Below, one piece after another: positions 25,905 to 34,798 of a DNA stretch of 64,000 bases. Source of the DNA: Micromonospora peucetia (GTDB lineage Bacteria > Actinomycetota > Actinomycetes > Mycobacteriales > Micromonosporaceae); NCBI RefSeq assembly GCF_900091625.1, contig NZ_FMIC01000002.1, forward strand, positions 4,402,001-4,466,000, given 5' to 3'. How positions within the stretch are numbered: position 1 is the stretch's first letter; each line of letters starts with the position of its first letter. The position numbers and the translations under genes are program-made. The notes beneath the pieces were generated by a model, which saw only the letters and a list, made by a program, of their open reading frames with translations, was not told the origin of the DNA and did no database searches.

Positions 25905-27086
25905 GTGACGTCCAACTTCCTGTCGGGGCGCACCGCGATCGTCGGCATCGGCGCGACGGAGTTCTCCAAGAACTCCGGCCGCAGCGAGCTGCAGTTGGCC
26001 GGCGAGGCCGTCTCGGCCGCCCTGGCCGACGCGGGCCTGAGCCCCGCCGACGTCGACGGCATGACGACCTTCACCATGGAGACCAACCCGGAGAACATGG
26101 TCGCCCGCAGCCTGGGCATCCCCGAGCTGAAGTTCTTCTCCCGGATCCCCTACGGCGGTGGCGGCGCCTGTGCCCCCGTCCAGCAGGCCGCCATGGCAGT
26201 CGCGAGCGGCGTCGCCGACGTCGTCGTGGCCTACCGCGCCTTCAACGAACGCTCCGGCGTCCGCTTCGGGCAGGGGCCGCCTCCGGCGAAGACCCAGGCC
26301 ACCTCGGACAACGAGTACCGCTCCTGGGTCAACCCGTACGGCCTGCTCACCCCGGCCCAGCACACCGCGATGTTCGCCCGTCGCTACATGCACGAGTACG
26401 GCGCGACCAGCGAGGACTACGGCCGGGTCGCCGTGCTCGCCCGCAAGCACGCCGCGAACAACCCCAAGGCGTGGTTCCACGGCAAGCCGCTCACCCTCGA
26501 GGAGCACCAGGCCTCCCGCTGGATCGCCGAGCCGCTGCACCTGTTCGACTGCTGCCAGGAGACCGACGGCGGCCAGGCGATGGTCATCGTCAGCGCCGAG
26601 CGCGCCAAGGACCTGCCCTCCACCCCGGCCTACATCGTCGGGGCGGCCCAGGGCATGGGGGCGGACCAGTACCAGATGGTCAGCTACTACCGCGAGGACC
26701 TGACCCGGATCCCCGAGGTCGAGCTCTGCGCCCGGCAGCTGTGGGCCCAGTCGGGCCTCGGACCCGCCGACATGGACGCGGCGATCCTCTACGACCACTT
26801 CACCCCGTACGTGCTCAACCAGCTCGAGGAGTACGGCTTCTGCGGTCGCGGTGAGGCCAAGGACTTCATCGCCGACGGCAACCTCGAGGTCACCGGCTCG
26901 CTGCCGACCAACACCCACGGTGGCCAGATCGGCGAGGCCTACCTGCACGGGACGAACGGCGTCGCGGAGGGCGTCCGCCTCGTCCGGGGGACCTCGACCA
27001 ACCAGCCCGACGGCGTACGCAACGTCCTCGTGACGGCGGGCGTCGGGGTCCCGACCAGTGCACTGATCCTCTCCGCGGAAGGCTGA
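25905..27086 (+). CDS. ltp2: Ltp2-like thiolase-fold retro-aldolase
   Basis: A 393-residue thiolase-superfamily protein (GRTAIVGIGATEFSKNSGRSE, AVSAALADAGLSPADVDGM, IPYGGGGACAPVQQAAMAV, TNTHGGQIGEAYLHG). It lacks the classical thiolase active-site Cys context and matches the Ltp2 branch, which cleaves the hydrated steroid side chain by retro-aldol reaction, releasing a keto-steroid and propionyl-CoA. It follows chsH1 directly, and Ltp2 needs the ChsH2 DUF35 domain. GTG at 25905 is one base after the previous stop. A 150-base gap with a small hairpin (27159-27181) follows. Confidence 0.87.
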   Translation: MTSNFLSGRTAIVGIGATEFSKNSGRSELQLAGEAVSAALADAGLSPADVDGMTTFTMETNPENMVARSLGIPELKFFSRIPYGGGGACAPVQQAAMAVASGVADVVVAYRAFNERSGVRFGQGPPPAKTQATSDNEYRSWVNPYGLLTPAQHTAMFARRYMHEYGATSEDYGRVAVLARKHAANNPKAWFHGKPLTLEEHQASRWIAEPLHLFDCCQETDGGQAMVIVSAERAKDLPSTPAYIVGAAQGMGADQYQMVSYYREDLTRIPEVELCARQLWAQSGLGPADMDAAILYDHFTPYVLNQLEEYGFCGRGEAKDFIADGNLEVTGSLPTNTHGGQIGEAYLHGTNGVAEGVRLVRGTSTNQPDGVRNVLVTAGVGVPTSALILSAEG

Positions 27087-27238
27087 GACGCCGGGTGACC
27101 GAGCGTCCGGCGGTCACCACCCCACAGACCCTGAAGGCCGTCACAGCGACCCACCGATCCCGCCCGCAGCCGCCGGGCGGGACAACACCACCACCGATCG
27201 GCCGGAACGAATCGGCCCGTGTTTTTGGAAGGATGAAG

Positions 27239-28813
27239 ATGGGCGTCAACAACAAGACCAGGGGACGCCTGGTCGCGCTGATCGCCATCGGGGCTCTCGC
27301 CGTGGCCGGCTGCAGCTCACCAGACAACTCCGGCACCACCGGCACCGGCCAGGGCGAGATCGACACCTCGGCCGTGCTCAAGTTCGCGTCGGCGGGTCCG
27401 CTGCGCGACCTCGACCCGGCCGTCCAGACGAGCTACGGCGCCTGGGGCTACCTGTTCCTCGTGTGGGACCGGCTGACCATGCTCGACAAGGACGACAAGA
27501 TCGTCCCGGGCCTGGCCAAGGAGTGGAACTTCGTCGAGGACGGCAGCGTCCTCGAGCTCAAGCTGCGTGACGACGTGAAGTTCCACGACGGCACGCCGTT
27601 CGGCGCCGAGGCCGTCAAGGTCAACATCGAGCGCGGCAAGACCCTCGAAGGCTCGACCCTCAAGAGCGAGCTCGCCGACATCGAGTCGGTCGAGGTCGTC
27701 GACGCGACGACTGTGCGCCTCAAGCTGGTCAAGGGCAAGGGCGTCCAGCTGCCTGCGTCCTTCACCGGCACGGCCGGCATGATGGTCAGCCCGAAGGCCA
27801 TCAAGGACGGCGTCGACATCAAGAACAAGCCCGGTACCGCCGGGTCCGGCCCGTACATCGCCACCGAGCTCGTGCCCCAGGAGAAGCTCGTCCTCAAGCG
27901 GGCCGACAGCTACTGGGACCCGAACGTCGGCCGCCTCGGCGGCATCGAGCTGCAGCGCGTGCCCGACGCCGCGGCCCGCCTCAACGGCCTGCAGAGCGGC
28001 CAGGTCGACCTGGCTCCGCTCAGCTCGGCCGGTGAGATCGCCACGGTCGAGAAGATCGTCACCCCGGGCAGCGGTCTGCAGCAGCACCAGGTGAAGTTCA
28101 AGAACGTCGTCGGCGTCTACATGCGCGCCACCAAGGGCGACGTCGCCAAGCCCGAGGTCCGCCAGGCGATCGCCCACGCGGTCGACCCGGGGGCGATCAG
28201 CGCGCTGTTCAGTGGCTACTGCACGCCGACGCGCCAGCTCGTCCCCGAGACGGACCCGAGCCGCATCCCGAACTACACCTACCCGTACGAGTTCAGTGTC
28301 GACAAGGCCAAGGCCCTGGTGCAGCAGGCCGGCGGCGCCAAGGTGTCCGTCACCTTCGCCGCGGGCACGAACGCCGAGCAGCCGGCCAACGTCGTGCAGG
28401 CGTCGCTGCGGGCCGTCGGCATCGACGCGTCGCTCAACCCCGTGCCCAACACCGAGAACGAGCCGCGCTTCATCGCCGGCGACTTCGAGCTGATGGTCGG
28501 CACGTCGTGGAGCCCGAAGGCCGACCCGGCGGCGACGGTGAACACCTACCTGCTGAACACCTACAAGCTCGCCGCGGACCCCTCGCTCATCGCGGCCAAG
28601 GCGGCCGAGGCCGCCAACCCCACGCTGCCGATGAGCCAGCGCGCCCCGCTGTACCACGACATCTGGAAGACGACGCTCGAGCAGGGCTGGTACGTGCCGC
28701 TGTGCAACCAGACCAACGCGAGCGTCGCGAAGGAGAACGTCGTCGGCGGCGACAACATCCCGATGTCGAACATCGGCATCTGGGACCTGCGCAACATCGC
28801 CGTCAAGAAGTGA
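27239..28813 (+). CDS. ABC transporter solute-binding lipoprotein, oligopeptide type (second copy)
   Basis: A 524-residue lipoprotein with lipobox AVAGC near residue 24 and an SBP_bac_5 body (DDKIVPGLAKEW, FHDGTPFGAEAVKVNIERGKTL, GSGPYIATELVPQEK, TYPYEFSVDKAKAL). I chose ATG 27239 over ATG 27233 because GGAAGG lies at 27227-27232, which gives normal spacing only to 27239. It is clearly homologous to the binding protein at 15852, so two receptors probably feed one importer. Its permease and ATPase genes follow after a hairpin. Peptide binding is not assumed. Confidence 0.9.
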   Translation: MGVNNKTRGRLVALIAIGALAVAGCSSPDNSGTTGTGQGEIDTSAVLKFASAGPLRDLDPAVQTSYGAWGYLFLVWDRLTMLDKDDKIVPGLAKEWNFVEDGSVLELKLRDDVKFHDGTPFGAEAVKVNIERGKTLEGSTLKSELADIESVEVVDATTVRLKLVKGKGVQLPASFTGTAGMMVSPKAIKDGVDIKNKPGTAGSGPYIATELVPQEKLVLKRADSYWDPNVGRLGGIELQRVPDAAARLNGLQSGQVDLAPLSSAGEIATVEKIVTPGSGLQQHQVKFKNVVGVYMRATKGDVAKPEVRQAIAHAVDPGAISALFSGYCTPTRQLVPETDPSRIPNYTYPYEFSVDKAKALVQQAGGAKVSVTFAAGTNAEQPANVVQASLRAVGIDASLNPVPNTENEPRFIAGDFELMVGTSWSPKADPAATVNTYLLNTYKLAADPSLIAAKAAEAANPTLPMSQRAPLYHDIWKTTLEQGWYVPLCNQTNASVAKENVVGGDNIPMSNIGIWDLRNIAVKK

Positions 28814-28842
28814 CCGGTCGCTCCTGACCACCCGGTGGTGCC

Positions 28843-28878
28843 GCCGCCGGACCCGCCCGTTGTGGCGGGGCTGGCGGC
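28843..28878. terminator. imperfect intercistronic hairpin
   Basis: A 15-base arm at 28843-28857 pairs with 28864-28878 with two mismatches. It lies between the second binding-protein gene and the first permease gene and may attenuate read-through into the permease genes. Confidence 0.5.
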
Positions 28879-28954
28879 GACACGACACCGCCCGCGCCGG
28901 CACAGGCCGGGCGAGGCTCAGTCCCAGGCACCACGCTCAGAGTCGAGGTAGGAC

Positions 28955-29896
28955 ATGCTCCGCTACGCAGGCAGGCGGCTACTCGCGGCAATACCCCTGC
29001 TGTTCGTCGTCCCGCTGCTCGTCTTCGCCCTGATCGAGCTCGCCCCGGGGGACCCGGCTGTCATTCTCGCCGGTGACGAACCGACCCCGGAACGCGTCGA
29101 GGCGATCCGCGAGGAACTCAACCTCAACGATCCGGTCCTGCTGCGCTACATGATGTGGATCGGGGACGTCGTCCGCGGCGACCTCGGCACGTCCTTCCTC
29201 TCGGATCAGACCGTGACCGAGCTGCTGACGCGGCGGATGGCCACGACGCTGTCGCTGGTGCTCGTGGCGATGATCTTCGCCATCGTGCTCGGGGCCACCC
29301 TGGCGCTCGTGGCCACGCTGCGCTCCGGCGGCATCGTCGACCGGATCGTCAACGGGTTCGCCTCGATCTCGATCGCCATCCCGGGCTTCTGGTTCGGCCT
29401 CGTGCTCGCCTCGGTCTTCGCGGTGGGGCTGCAGATGTTCCCGGCGTTCGGCTACCAACCGCTGTCCGACGGTTTCTGGCCGTGGCTCTCGCACCTCATC
29501 CTGCCGGGCATCGCCCTCGGTCTGCTCCCCGCCGCCGAGGTGACCCTGCAACTGCGCTCGGCGCTCGGGCAGGTCATGAAGACCGACTACGTCCTCAACG
29601 CCGAGGCCAAGGGGCTGTCGCGCGCCAGCGTCGTGTTCAAGCACTCCCTGAAGAACGCGTGCATTCCCGTCATCACCGTTCTCGGCTTCCGCGTCGCGGA
29701 GGTCCTCGCCGGGTCGGTGACCATCGAGATGATCTACAACATGCCGGGCCTCGGGCGCACCGCCGTCGAGGCCGTGCAGGGGCGTGACGTCCCGGTGCTG
29801 CTCGGCTTCGTCCTGTTCAGCACGACGATCGTCGTGCTCGTCAACCTCATCGTCGACATCTCCTACGGCTACTTCAACCCGAAGGTGCGGTCATGA
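28955..29896 (+). CDS. ABC transporter permease, DppB/OppB type
   Basis: A 313-residue membrane protein with six hydrophobic helices. The N-terminal ELAPGDPAVILAGDEPTPERVEAIREELNL is the periplasmic segment typical of DppB. The EAA-like cytoplasmic loop reads YVLNAEAKGLSRASVVFKHSLKNA and contacts the ATPases. It overlaps the next permease gene by four bases. With the genes to 32798 it completes a peptide/nickel-type importer. Confidence 0.92.
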   Translation: MLRYAGRRLLAAIPLLFVVPLLVFALIELAPGDPAVILAGDEPTPERVEAIREELNLNDPVLLRYMMWIGDVVRGDLGTSFLSDQTVTELLTRRMATTLSLVLVAMIFAIVLGATLALVATLRSGGIVDRIVNGFASISIAIPGFWFGLVLASVFAVGLQMFPAFGYQPLSDGFWPWLSHLILPGIALGLLPAAEVTLQLRSALGQVMKTDYVLNAEAKGLSRASVVFKHSLKNACIPVITVLGFRVAEVLAGSVTIEMIYNMPGLGRTAVEAVQGRDVPVLLGFVLFSTTIVVLVNLIVDISYGYFNPKVRS

Positions 29897-30870
29897 GCGC
29901 GAACCAGACCCCCACGTCTGCGGTGCCGGGGAACGACCCGCACGACGCCGGCGCGCCCGCGGGCGGCCTCGCCGAGACCGTCCTCACCGAGGTGCCCACG
30001 GCGGCCATCGGCACGGGTGGCCCGGAGCCGGCCGCCGCCCCCGGCATCCTCAAGAGCATCGTGCGTCGCCCCGCGACGATCGTGGCCGGCGTCTTCCTGC
30101 TCGTGCTGACCCTCATCGCGATCCTCGCCCCGGCCCTGGCGCCGTACGACCCCGACGTGCAGAACCTGCTGCAGCGGCTCAAGCCGCCGAGTGCCGAGCA
30201 CTGGCTGGGGACCGACGACTACGGCCGGGACGTGCTGAGCCGGCTCATCTTCGGGGCGCGAGTCTCCCTGTGGGCGGCGCTGCAGGCTGCGGCCGTCGCG
30301 CTCGTGCTCGGCCTGCCCCTCGGCATGATCGCGGGCTACCGCAGCGGCTGGGTCGACACGATCCTCACCCGCCTCATGGACGCGCTCATGAGCGCTCCGT
30401 CGCTGGTGCTGGCCATCACCATCGTCGCGGTCCTCGGCGCCGGCATCACCAACGCGATGCTCGCCATCGGCCTGGTCATGGCCCCGCGCTTCTTCCGGGT
30501 GGCCCGCGCCGGCACGATGGACGTGCGGCACGAGACCTACATCGAGGCCTCGATCGCCCTGGGCTGCAGCACCCTGCGCACCGTGGTGCGGCACGTGCTA
30601 CCCAACGTGCTGCCGCCGATCATCCTCGTCGCCTCGGTGTCGTTGGGCACCGCCGTCGCGGCCGAGGCGAGCCTGAGCTTCCTCGGGCTGGGCGTGCAGG
30701 CCCCCGCCGCCAGCTGGGGCTCGATGCTCTCGACGGCCTCCTCGAACATGCGCCTCGCGCCGTACCTCGTGTGGCCGCCCGGCGTGATGATCTTCCTCGC
30801 CGTCCTCGCCTTCACCTACCTCGGTGACGGCGTCCGTCGCGCCCTCGTGCGCACCCGGTCGGGCAATTGA
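29893..30870 (+). CDS. ABC transporter permease, DppC/OppC type
   Basis: A 325-residue permease starting at ATG 29893. A Pro/Ala-rich cytoplasmic tail of about 50 residues precedes the first helix (ATIVAGVFLLVLTLIAIL). HWLGTDDYGRDVLSRLIFGARVSLWA is the hallmark of the DppC family, and YIEASIALGCSTLRTVVRHVLPNVL is the EAA loop. It forms the heteromeric channel with the product of 28955-29896. Confidence 0.92.
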   Translation: MSANQTPTSAVPGNDPHDAGAPAGGLAETVLTEVPTAAIGTGGPEPAAAPGILKSIVRRPATIVAGVFLLVLTLIAILAPALAPYDPDVQNLLQRLKPPSAEHWLGTDDYGRDVLSRLIFGARVSLWAALQAAAVALVLGLPLGMIAGYRSGWVDTILTRLMDALMSAPSLVLAITIVAVLGAGITNAMLAIGLVMAPRFFRVARAGTMDVRHETYIEASIALGCSTLRTVVRHVLPNVLPPIILVASVSLGTAVAAEASLSFLGLGVQAPAASWGSMLSTASSNMRLAPYLVWPPGVMIFLAVLAFTYLGDGVRRALVRTRSGN

Positions 30871-30897
30871 CCGGCCCGGCAACCACCAGGAGCTGAC

Positions 30898-31965
30898 ATG
30901 GCACGTGAAACGGCACCCGGCGGGACCGCCGGCACCAGGACCGGCGCCACCGACGAGGCGGCGGACCTGCTGCGCGTGGAGAACCTGAGCGTCGAGTTCC
31001 CCGCACCCTCGGGTGGGTGGCAGACGACCGTCCAGGACGTCTCGTTCTCGCTCAGGCCGGGGGAGTCGATGGCTCTCGTCGGCGAGTCCGGTTCGGGCAA
31101 GACGGTGACCTCGATCGCGGTGATGGGCCTGACCGGGGCGACCGGCGGGCGGATCGCCTCGGGCCGGATCGCCTTCGACGGCGTGGACCTCACCGCGGGC
31201 AGCCAGAAGCAGTGGCGGGACCTGCGTGGCCCGGGCATGGGCATGATCTTCCAGCAGCCGATCCGCAGCCTGAACCCGGCCTACACCGTCGGGGACCAGA
31301 TCGCGGAGTCGGTACGCAAGCACCTGGGCATGAACCGCAGGCAGGCCCGGGCCCGCGCCGTCGAGATGCTCGAGATGGTGCAGATCCCGCGGGCGGCGCA
31401 GCGGGTCGACGAGTACCCGCACGCGTTCTCCGGCGGCATGTGCCAGCGCGTCATGATCGCGATGGTCATGGCGTGCAACCCGCGCCTGCTCATCGCCGAC
31501 GAGCCGACGACGGCGCTCGACGTGACGGTGCAGGAGCGGATCCTCGAGCTGTTGCGCGACCTGCAGGAGCAGACCGGTGTGGCACTGCTGTTCGTCAGCC
31601 ACGATCTCGCGGTGGTGGCCGAGCTGTGCCAGGAGGTCGTGGTCATGTACGCCGGCGAGGTGGCCGAGAACGCGCCCTCGGAAAAGATCTTCTTCAACCC
31701 GCGGCACCCCTACACCTCCGGCCTGCTCGGTTCGATCCCGAAGCCGGGCCTGAGCACCGACCGGCGGCTGCGCACGATTCCCGGCGGCATCCCCTCCCCG
31801 GGCGCCTGGCCGCACGGGTGCCGCTTCAGCAGCCGGTGCGAGTACGCCGAGCCGGGCCGGTGCGACGTGGCCCACCCGGGCCTGGTCCGTGTCGACGGCG
31901 CCGCCGGGCACCACGCGCGGTGCGTGCGCGCCGCGGAGCTCTCTCTGGATGGAGTGACGGTCTGA
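30898..31965 (+). CDS. ABC transporter ATPase, DppD/OppD type
   Basis: A 355-residue ATPase: Walker A GESGSGKT, Q-loop MIFQQPIRSLNPAYTVG, signature FSGGMCQR (Cys where Gln is usual), Walker B LLIADEPTTALD, and switch His in FVSHDLAVVAE. The C-terminal oligopeptide-type domain has three Cys in CRFSSRCEYAEPGRCD, as in OppD proteins that may bind an Fe-S cluster. ATG at 30898 has GGAGC upstream. It overlaps the second ATPase gene by one base. Confidence 0.92.
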   Translation: MARETAPGGTAGTRTGATDEAADLLRVENLSVEFPAPSGGWQTTVQDVSFSLRPGESMALVGESGSGKTVTSIAVMGLTGATGGRIASGRIAFDGVDLTAGSQKQWRDLRGPGMGMIFQQPIRSLNPAYTVGDQIAESVRKHLGMNRRQARARAVEMLEMVQIPRAAQRVDEYPHAFSGGMCQRVMIAMVMACNPRLLIADEPTTALDVTVQERILELLRDLQEQTGVALLFVSHDLAVVAELCQEVVVMYAGEVAENAPSEKIFFNPRHPYTSGLLGSIPKPGLSTDRRLRTIPGGIPSPGAWPHGCRFSSRCEYAEPGRCDVAHPGLVRVDGAAGHHARCVRAAELSLDGVTV

Positions 31966-32798
31966 TGAGCCTGCTCGAGGTCGAGGGCCTCACGAAGTCG
32001 TTCAGCTCCGGTCGGGACTGGCTCGGCCGGCGCACGAAGTGGTCGCACGCGGTCAAGGGGGTGAGTTTCACCCTGGAGCGCGGTGAGTGTCTCGCGGTCG
32101 TCGGTGAGTCCGGCGCGGGCAAGTCGACGGTCGGGCGCATGGTGCTGCGCCTCATCGAGCCGGACTCCGGGTCGGTGACCTTCGACGGGATCGACGTGCT
32201 GGCCACGAAGCCGAAGCAGATGCGCGAGCTGCGCCAGCGGATACAGATGATCTTCCAGGACCCGTACAGCTCGCTCGACCCGCGAATGACGATCAAGGAC
32301 GCGGTCGCCGAGCCGTTCCTCGTGCACACCGGCAAGGACCGGGTCACGCGTGAGCGGGAGGCCGTCGAACTGCTCGACAAGGTCGGCATCGGCTCGCGTT
32401 ACCTCGGGCGCTACCCGGCGGAGCTGTCCGGCGGGCAGTTGCAGCGGGTCGCGATCGCACGGGCGTTGACGATGAAGCCGAGCCTCATCGTGTGCGACGA
32501 GCCGGTCGCGGCGCTGGACGTGTCGGTGCGGGCGCAGGTGCTCAACCTGCTCCGGGACCTGCAGGAGGAGTTGGGCCTGGCGTACCTGTTCGTCTGCCAC
32601 GACCTGGCTCTCGTCGAGGTCATCGCCGACCGGGTCATGGTGATGGCCTCCGGTGAGGTCGTGGAGACGGACACGACGGAGCAGATCTTCGCCAACCCGC
32701 AGCAGGAGTACACGAAGAAGCTGCTTGCGGCGATCCCCGTGCCGCTGCCGCGCGACAGTCAGGGCAATCGGCTCGTCGCGCCGGGAAAGGTGGGCTGA
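31965..32798 (+). CDS. ABC transporter ATPase, DppF/OppF type
   Basis: A 277-residue ATPase with Walker A GESGAGKST, MIFQDPYSSLDPRMTI, signature LSGGQLQRVAIARAL, Walker B LIVCDEPVAALDVSV and FVCHDLALVEV. ATG at 31965 shares a base with the previous stop. It ends in IPVPLPRDSQGNRLVAPGKVG and has no Cys-rich domain, so it may carry only the ATPase role. The MmgE/PrpD gene begins four bases after its stop, so transport and catabolic genes are in one operon. Confidence 0.92.
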   Translation: MSLLEVEGLTKSFSSGRDWLGRRTKWSHAVKGVSFTLERGECLAVVGESGAGKSTVGRMVLRLIEPDSGSVTFDGIDVLATKPKQMRELRQRIQMIFQDPYSSLDPRMTIKDAVAEPFLVHTGKDRVTREREAVELLDKVGIGSRYLGRYPAELSGGQLQRVAIARALTMKPSLIVCDEPVAALDVSVRAQVLNLLRDLQEELGLAYLFVCHDLALVEVIADRVMVMASGEVVETDTTEQIFANPQQEYTKKLLAAIPVPLPRDSQGNRLVAPGKVG

Positions 32799-32801
32799 GC
32801 G

Positions 32802-34271
32802 GTGACTGTCCCGACGGGACCGACCCGGACGCAGCTGCTCGCGCGGTTCGCGACGACGCGCGACGAGGACATCCCCGAGTCGGTGCGCGACTACGGCAAG
32901 CTCGTCGTGCTCGACTCGCTCGTCTGTGGTCTGGCGGCGGTGCGGTTGCGGCGCAGCCGCATGGTCCAGCGGGTCGCCGCCCGGTTCGGCGGCCCGGCCG
33001 AGGCGACGGTGTTCGGGCTGGGGCAGCGGGTCGCGGCGATCAACGCCGCTCACGCCAACGCGGACATGATGAACGCGTTGGACGCGGACGACACCTTCTT
33101 CAACTCGGCGCACTTCGCGGTGTTCGGGGTCGCGGCCGGACTGGCCGAGGCCGAGCGGCTGCACGCCGACGGGGCGAGCCTGTTGCGCGCGAGCATCATC
33201 GCCTTCGAGATCAACGCGCGGCTGAACCTGTCGACCTCGCTGATGGCCTTCGAGGACGGGCAGTTCCGCTGGTCGCCGCTGTCGTCGCACGGGTACGCCT
33301 CGATGGGCACGGCTGCGGCGTGCGCCGTCGTCGGCGGCTGGGAGCCGGAGCGCCTGACCCACGCGCTCGGCCTGGTCGCCTGGCTGGCCCCGCCGGCGAA
33401 GAATTCCTACATGGCCGAGCGGCGCTCGTTCAACGCGTTCAAGTACGGCCCGTACGGCGCGATCGCGCACGCCGGGATGCTCGGCGCGGCGCTCGCCGAG
33501 GAGGGCTACACCGGCGACCTGGACGTGCTGGACCGCACCCCGGGCTTCATCGAGGCGATGGGCTTCCTCGGAGGTGAGCGGCACGAGCTGGTCGCCGGCC
33601 TGGGGTCGACGTGGTGGATCAGCGAGACGTCGCTCAAGCCGTACCCGACGTGCCGCTTCACCCACGCCGCGCTCGACGCGATCCGCGCGTTCCCGAGCAC
33701 CCACGGGGTGCCGGTGTCGCAGATCGAGTCCATGGAGATCCGGCTGAGCCCGGCGGCCTACCGAACGTTGCAGTTCCGGGAGCCGGCCCCGCAGATCCCG
33801 GACACGCTCGTCGCGCCGCTGGACGGTGCCTTCAACATGCCGTACGCCGCGGCGCTGGCATTGCTCGGGCACGCCCCGGGGCCGCAGTGGTACGACCCGC
33901 AGCGGCTGGCCGACCCTGCGGTGTGGGACCTGGCGCGCCGGATCACGACGGCGCCAGACCCGGTGCTCGACGCCGAGTGGGAGGCCGACCTCAAGGAGCA
34001 CCCGGGTGGTCAGATCCGCCGGACGCGGGGCGCGCTGACGATCCGGGCCGGTGGCCGGGAGTACGTCGTCGAGTCGGACTTCGCCCAGGGCGACCCGTGG
34101 GACTCCGCGACGCGGGCGGACTGGGACTTCGTGGTCGGCAAGCTGGCCACGTTCTGCGACGGGATCCTCGACGCGGGCTCGCAGGAGCAGCTCGTCGAGG
34201 TGGTCCGGGGCATCGAGGACGTCGCCGACGTCGCCGAGACGCTGTCACCGTTGCTGGCCCGCGCGCGATGA
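32802..34271 (+). CDS. MmgE/PrpD family protein
   Basis: A 489-residue protein with the helical MmgE/PrpD domain (LVVLDSLVCGLAAVRL, INAAHANADMMNALDADDTFFNSAHFAVF, WISETSLKPYPTCRFTHAALDA). Family members include 2-methylcitrate dehydratase and cis-aconitate decarboxylase, which act on tricarboxylates. Retro-aldol and beta-oxidation of steroid side chains release propionyl-CoA, so a methylcitrate role is possible, but the family is broad and a ring-derived acid is equally possible. GTG at 32802 is four bases after the ATPase stop. It is unusual to find it coupled to a transporter. Confidence 0.85.
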   Translation: MTVPTGPTRTQLLARFATTRDEDIPESVRDYGKLVVLDSLVCGLAAVRLRRSRMVQRVAARFGGPAEATVFGLGQRVAAINAAHANADMMNALDADDTFFNSAHFAVFGVAAGLAEAERLHADGASLLRASIIAFEINARLNLSTSLMAFEDGQFRWSPLSSHGYASMGTAAACAVVGGWEPERLTHALGLVAWLAPPAKNSYMAERRSFNAFKYGPYGAIAHAGMLGAALAEEGYTGDLDVLDRTPGFIEAMGFLGGERHELVAGLGSTWWISETSLKPYPTCRFTHAALDAIRAFPSTHGVPVSQIESMEIRLSPAAYRTLQFREPAPQIPDTLVAPLDGAFNMPYAAALALLGHAPGPQWYDPQRLADPAVWDLARRITTAPDPVLDAEWEADLKEHPGGQIRRTRGALTIRAGGREYVVESDFAQGDPWDSATRADWDFVVGKLATFCDGILDAGSQEQLVEVVRGIEDVADVAETLSPLLARAR

Positions 34272-34798
34272 GCCGGGGAGACCGGATCGGTGCGGAGACG
34301 AGGTCGTTCGCCTCGTACGGCCGGTCGTGGCTGGTCATCATCCGTGGGCCGCGCGGGATGGCGTTCGACCGGTTCCTCGTGCGAAGGACCGGGTTCTCGC
34401 TCGTGTCGTTGCAGTACGCGCTGGCGGGCAGGTTCCCGTACAACCCCACGCTGCTGCTGACGACGGTGGGCCGACGGTCCGGGCAGCTGCGCGACGCGGC
34501 GTTGCCGTACGTGCCGCACGGGACGGACCTGGTGGTCGTCGGCTCCAAGGGGGGCGGCCCCACGGACCCGGCCTGGGTGGTCAATGCGCGTCACCACGAA
34601 CTCTGCTGGATCGTCCTGCGGCGCAAGACGATCGCGGTGCGGGCGCGGGTGACCGACGGGGAGCGCGACCCGGAGCTGTTCGCGCACGTCGTGGCGCACA
34701 AGCCGAACGTGGGGCGCTACGCCGAACGGGCCGCGGGCTTCGGGCGGCAGATCCCGCTCGTCGTCCTGTCCGCCGTGTCGGGGGAGTCGCTCACCTAG
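34268..34798 (+). CDS. deazaflavin (F420)-dependent nitroreductase family protein (Ddn-like)
   Basis: A 176-residue split-barrel protein: YNPTLLLTTVGRRSGQLRDAALPYVPHGTDLVVVGSKGGGPTDPAWVVNARHH is the conserved core of the Ddn/F420-dependent quinone reductase family. In M. tuberculosis, ddn (Rv3547) lies beside steroid genes, so the context agrees. ATG at 34268 overlaps the previous stop by four bases. It is the last gene of the long operon. A short palindrome, CACCTAGcCTAGGTG, spans the stop codon at 34792-34806. Confidence 0.85.
   Translation: MSRGDRIGAETRSFASYGRSWLVIIRGPRGMAFDRFLVRRTGFSLVSLQYALAGRFPYNPTLLLTTVGRRSGQLRDAALPYVPHGTDLVVVGSKGGGPTDPAWVVNARHHELCWIVLRRKTIAVRARVTDGERDPELFAHVVAHKPNVGRYAERAAGFGRQIPLVVLSAVSGESLT

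Noticed and set aside
27233..27238. ATG 27233 as start of the second binding lipoprotein
   Set aside because: The Shine-Dalgarno GGAAGG ends at 27232, leaving no spacing; ATG 27239 fits.
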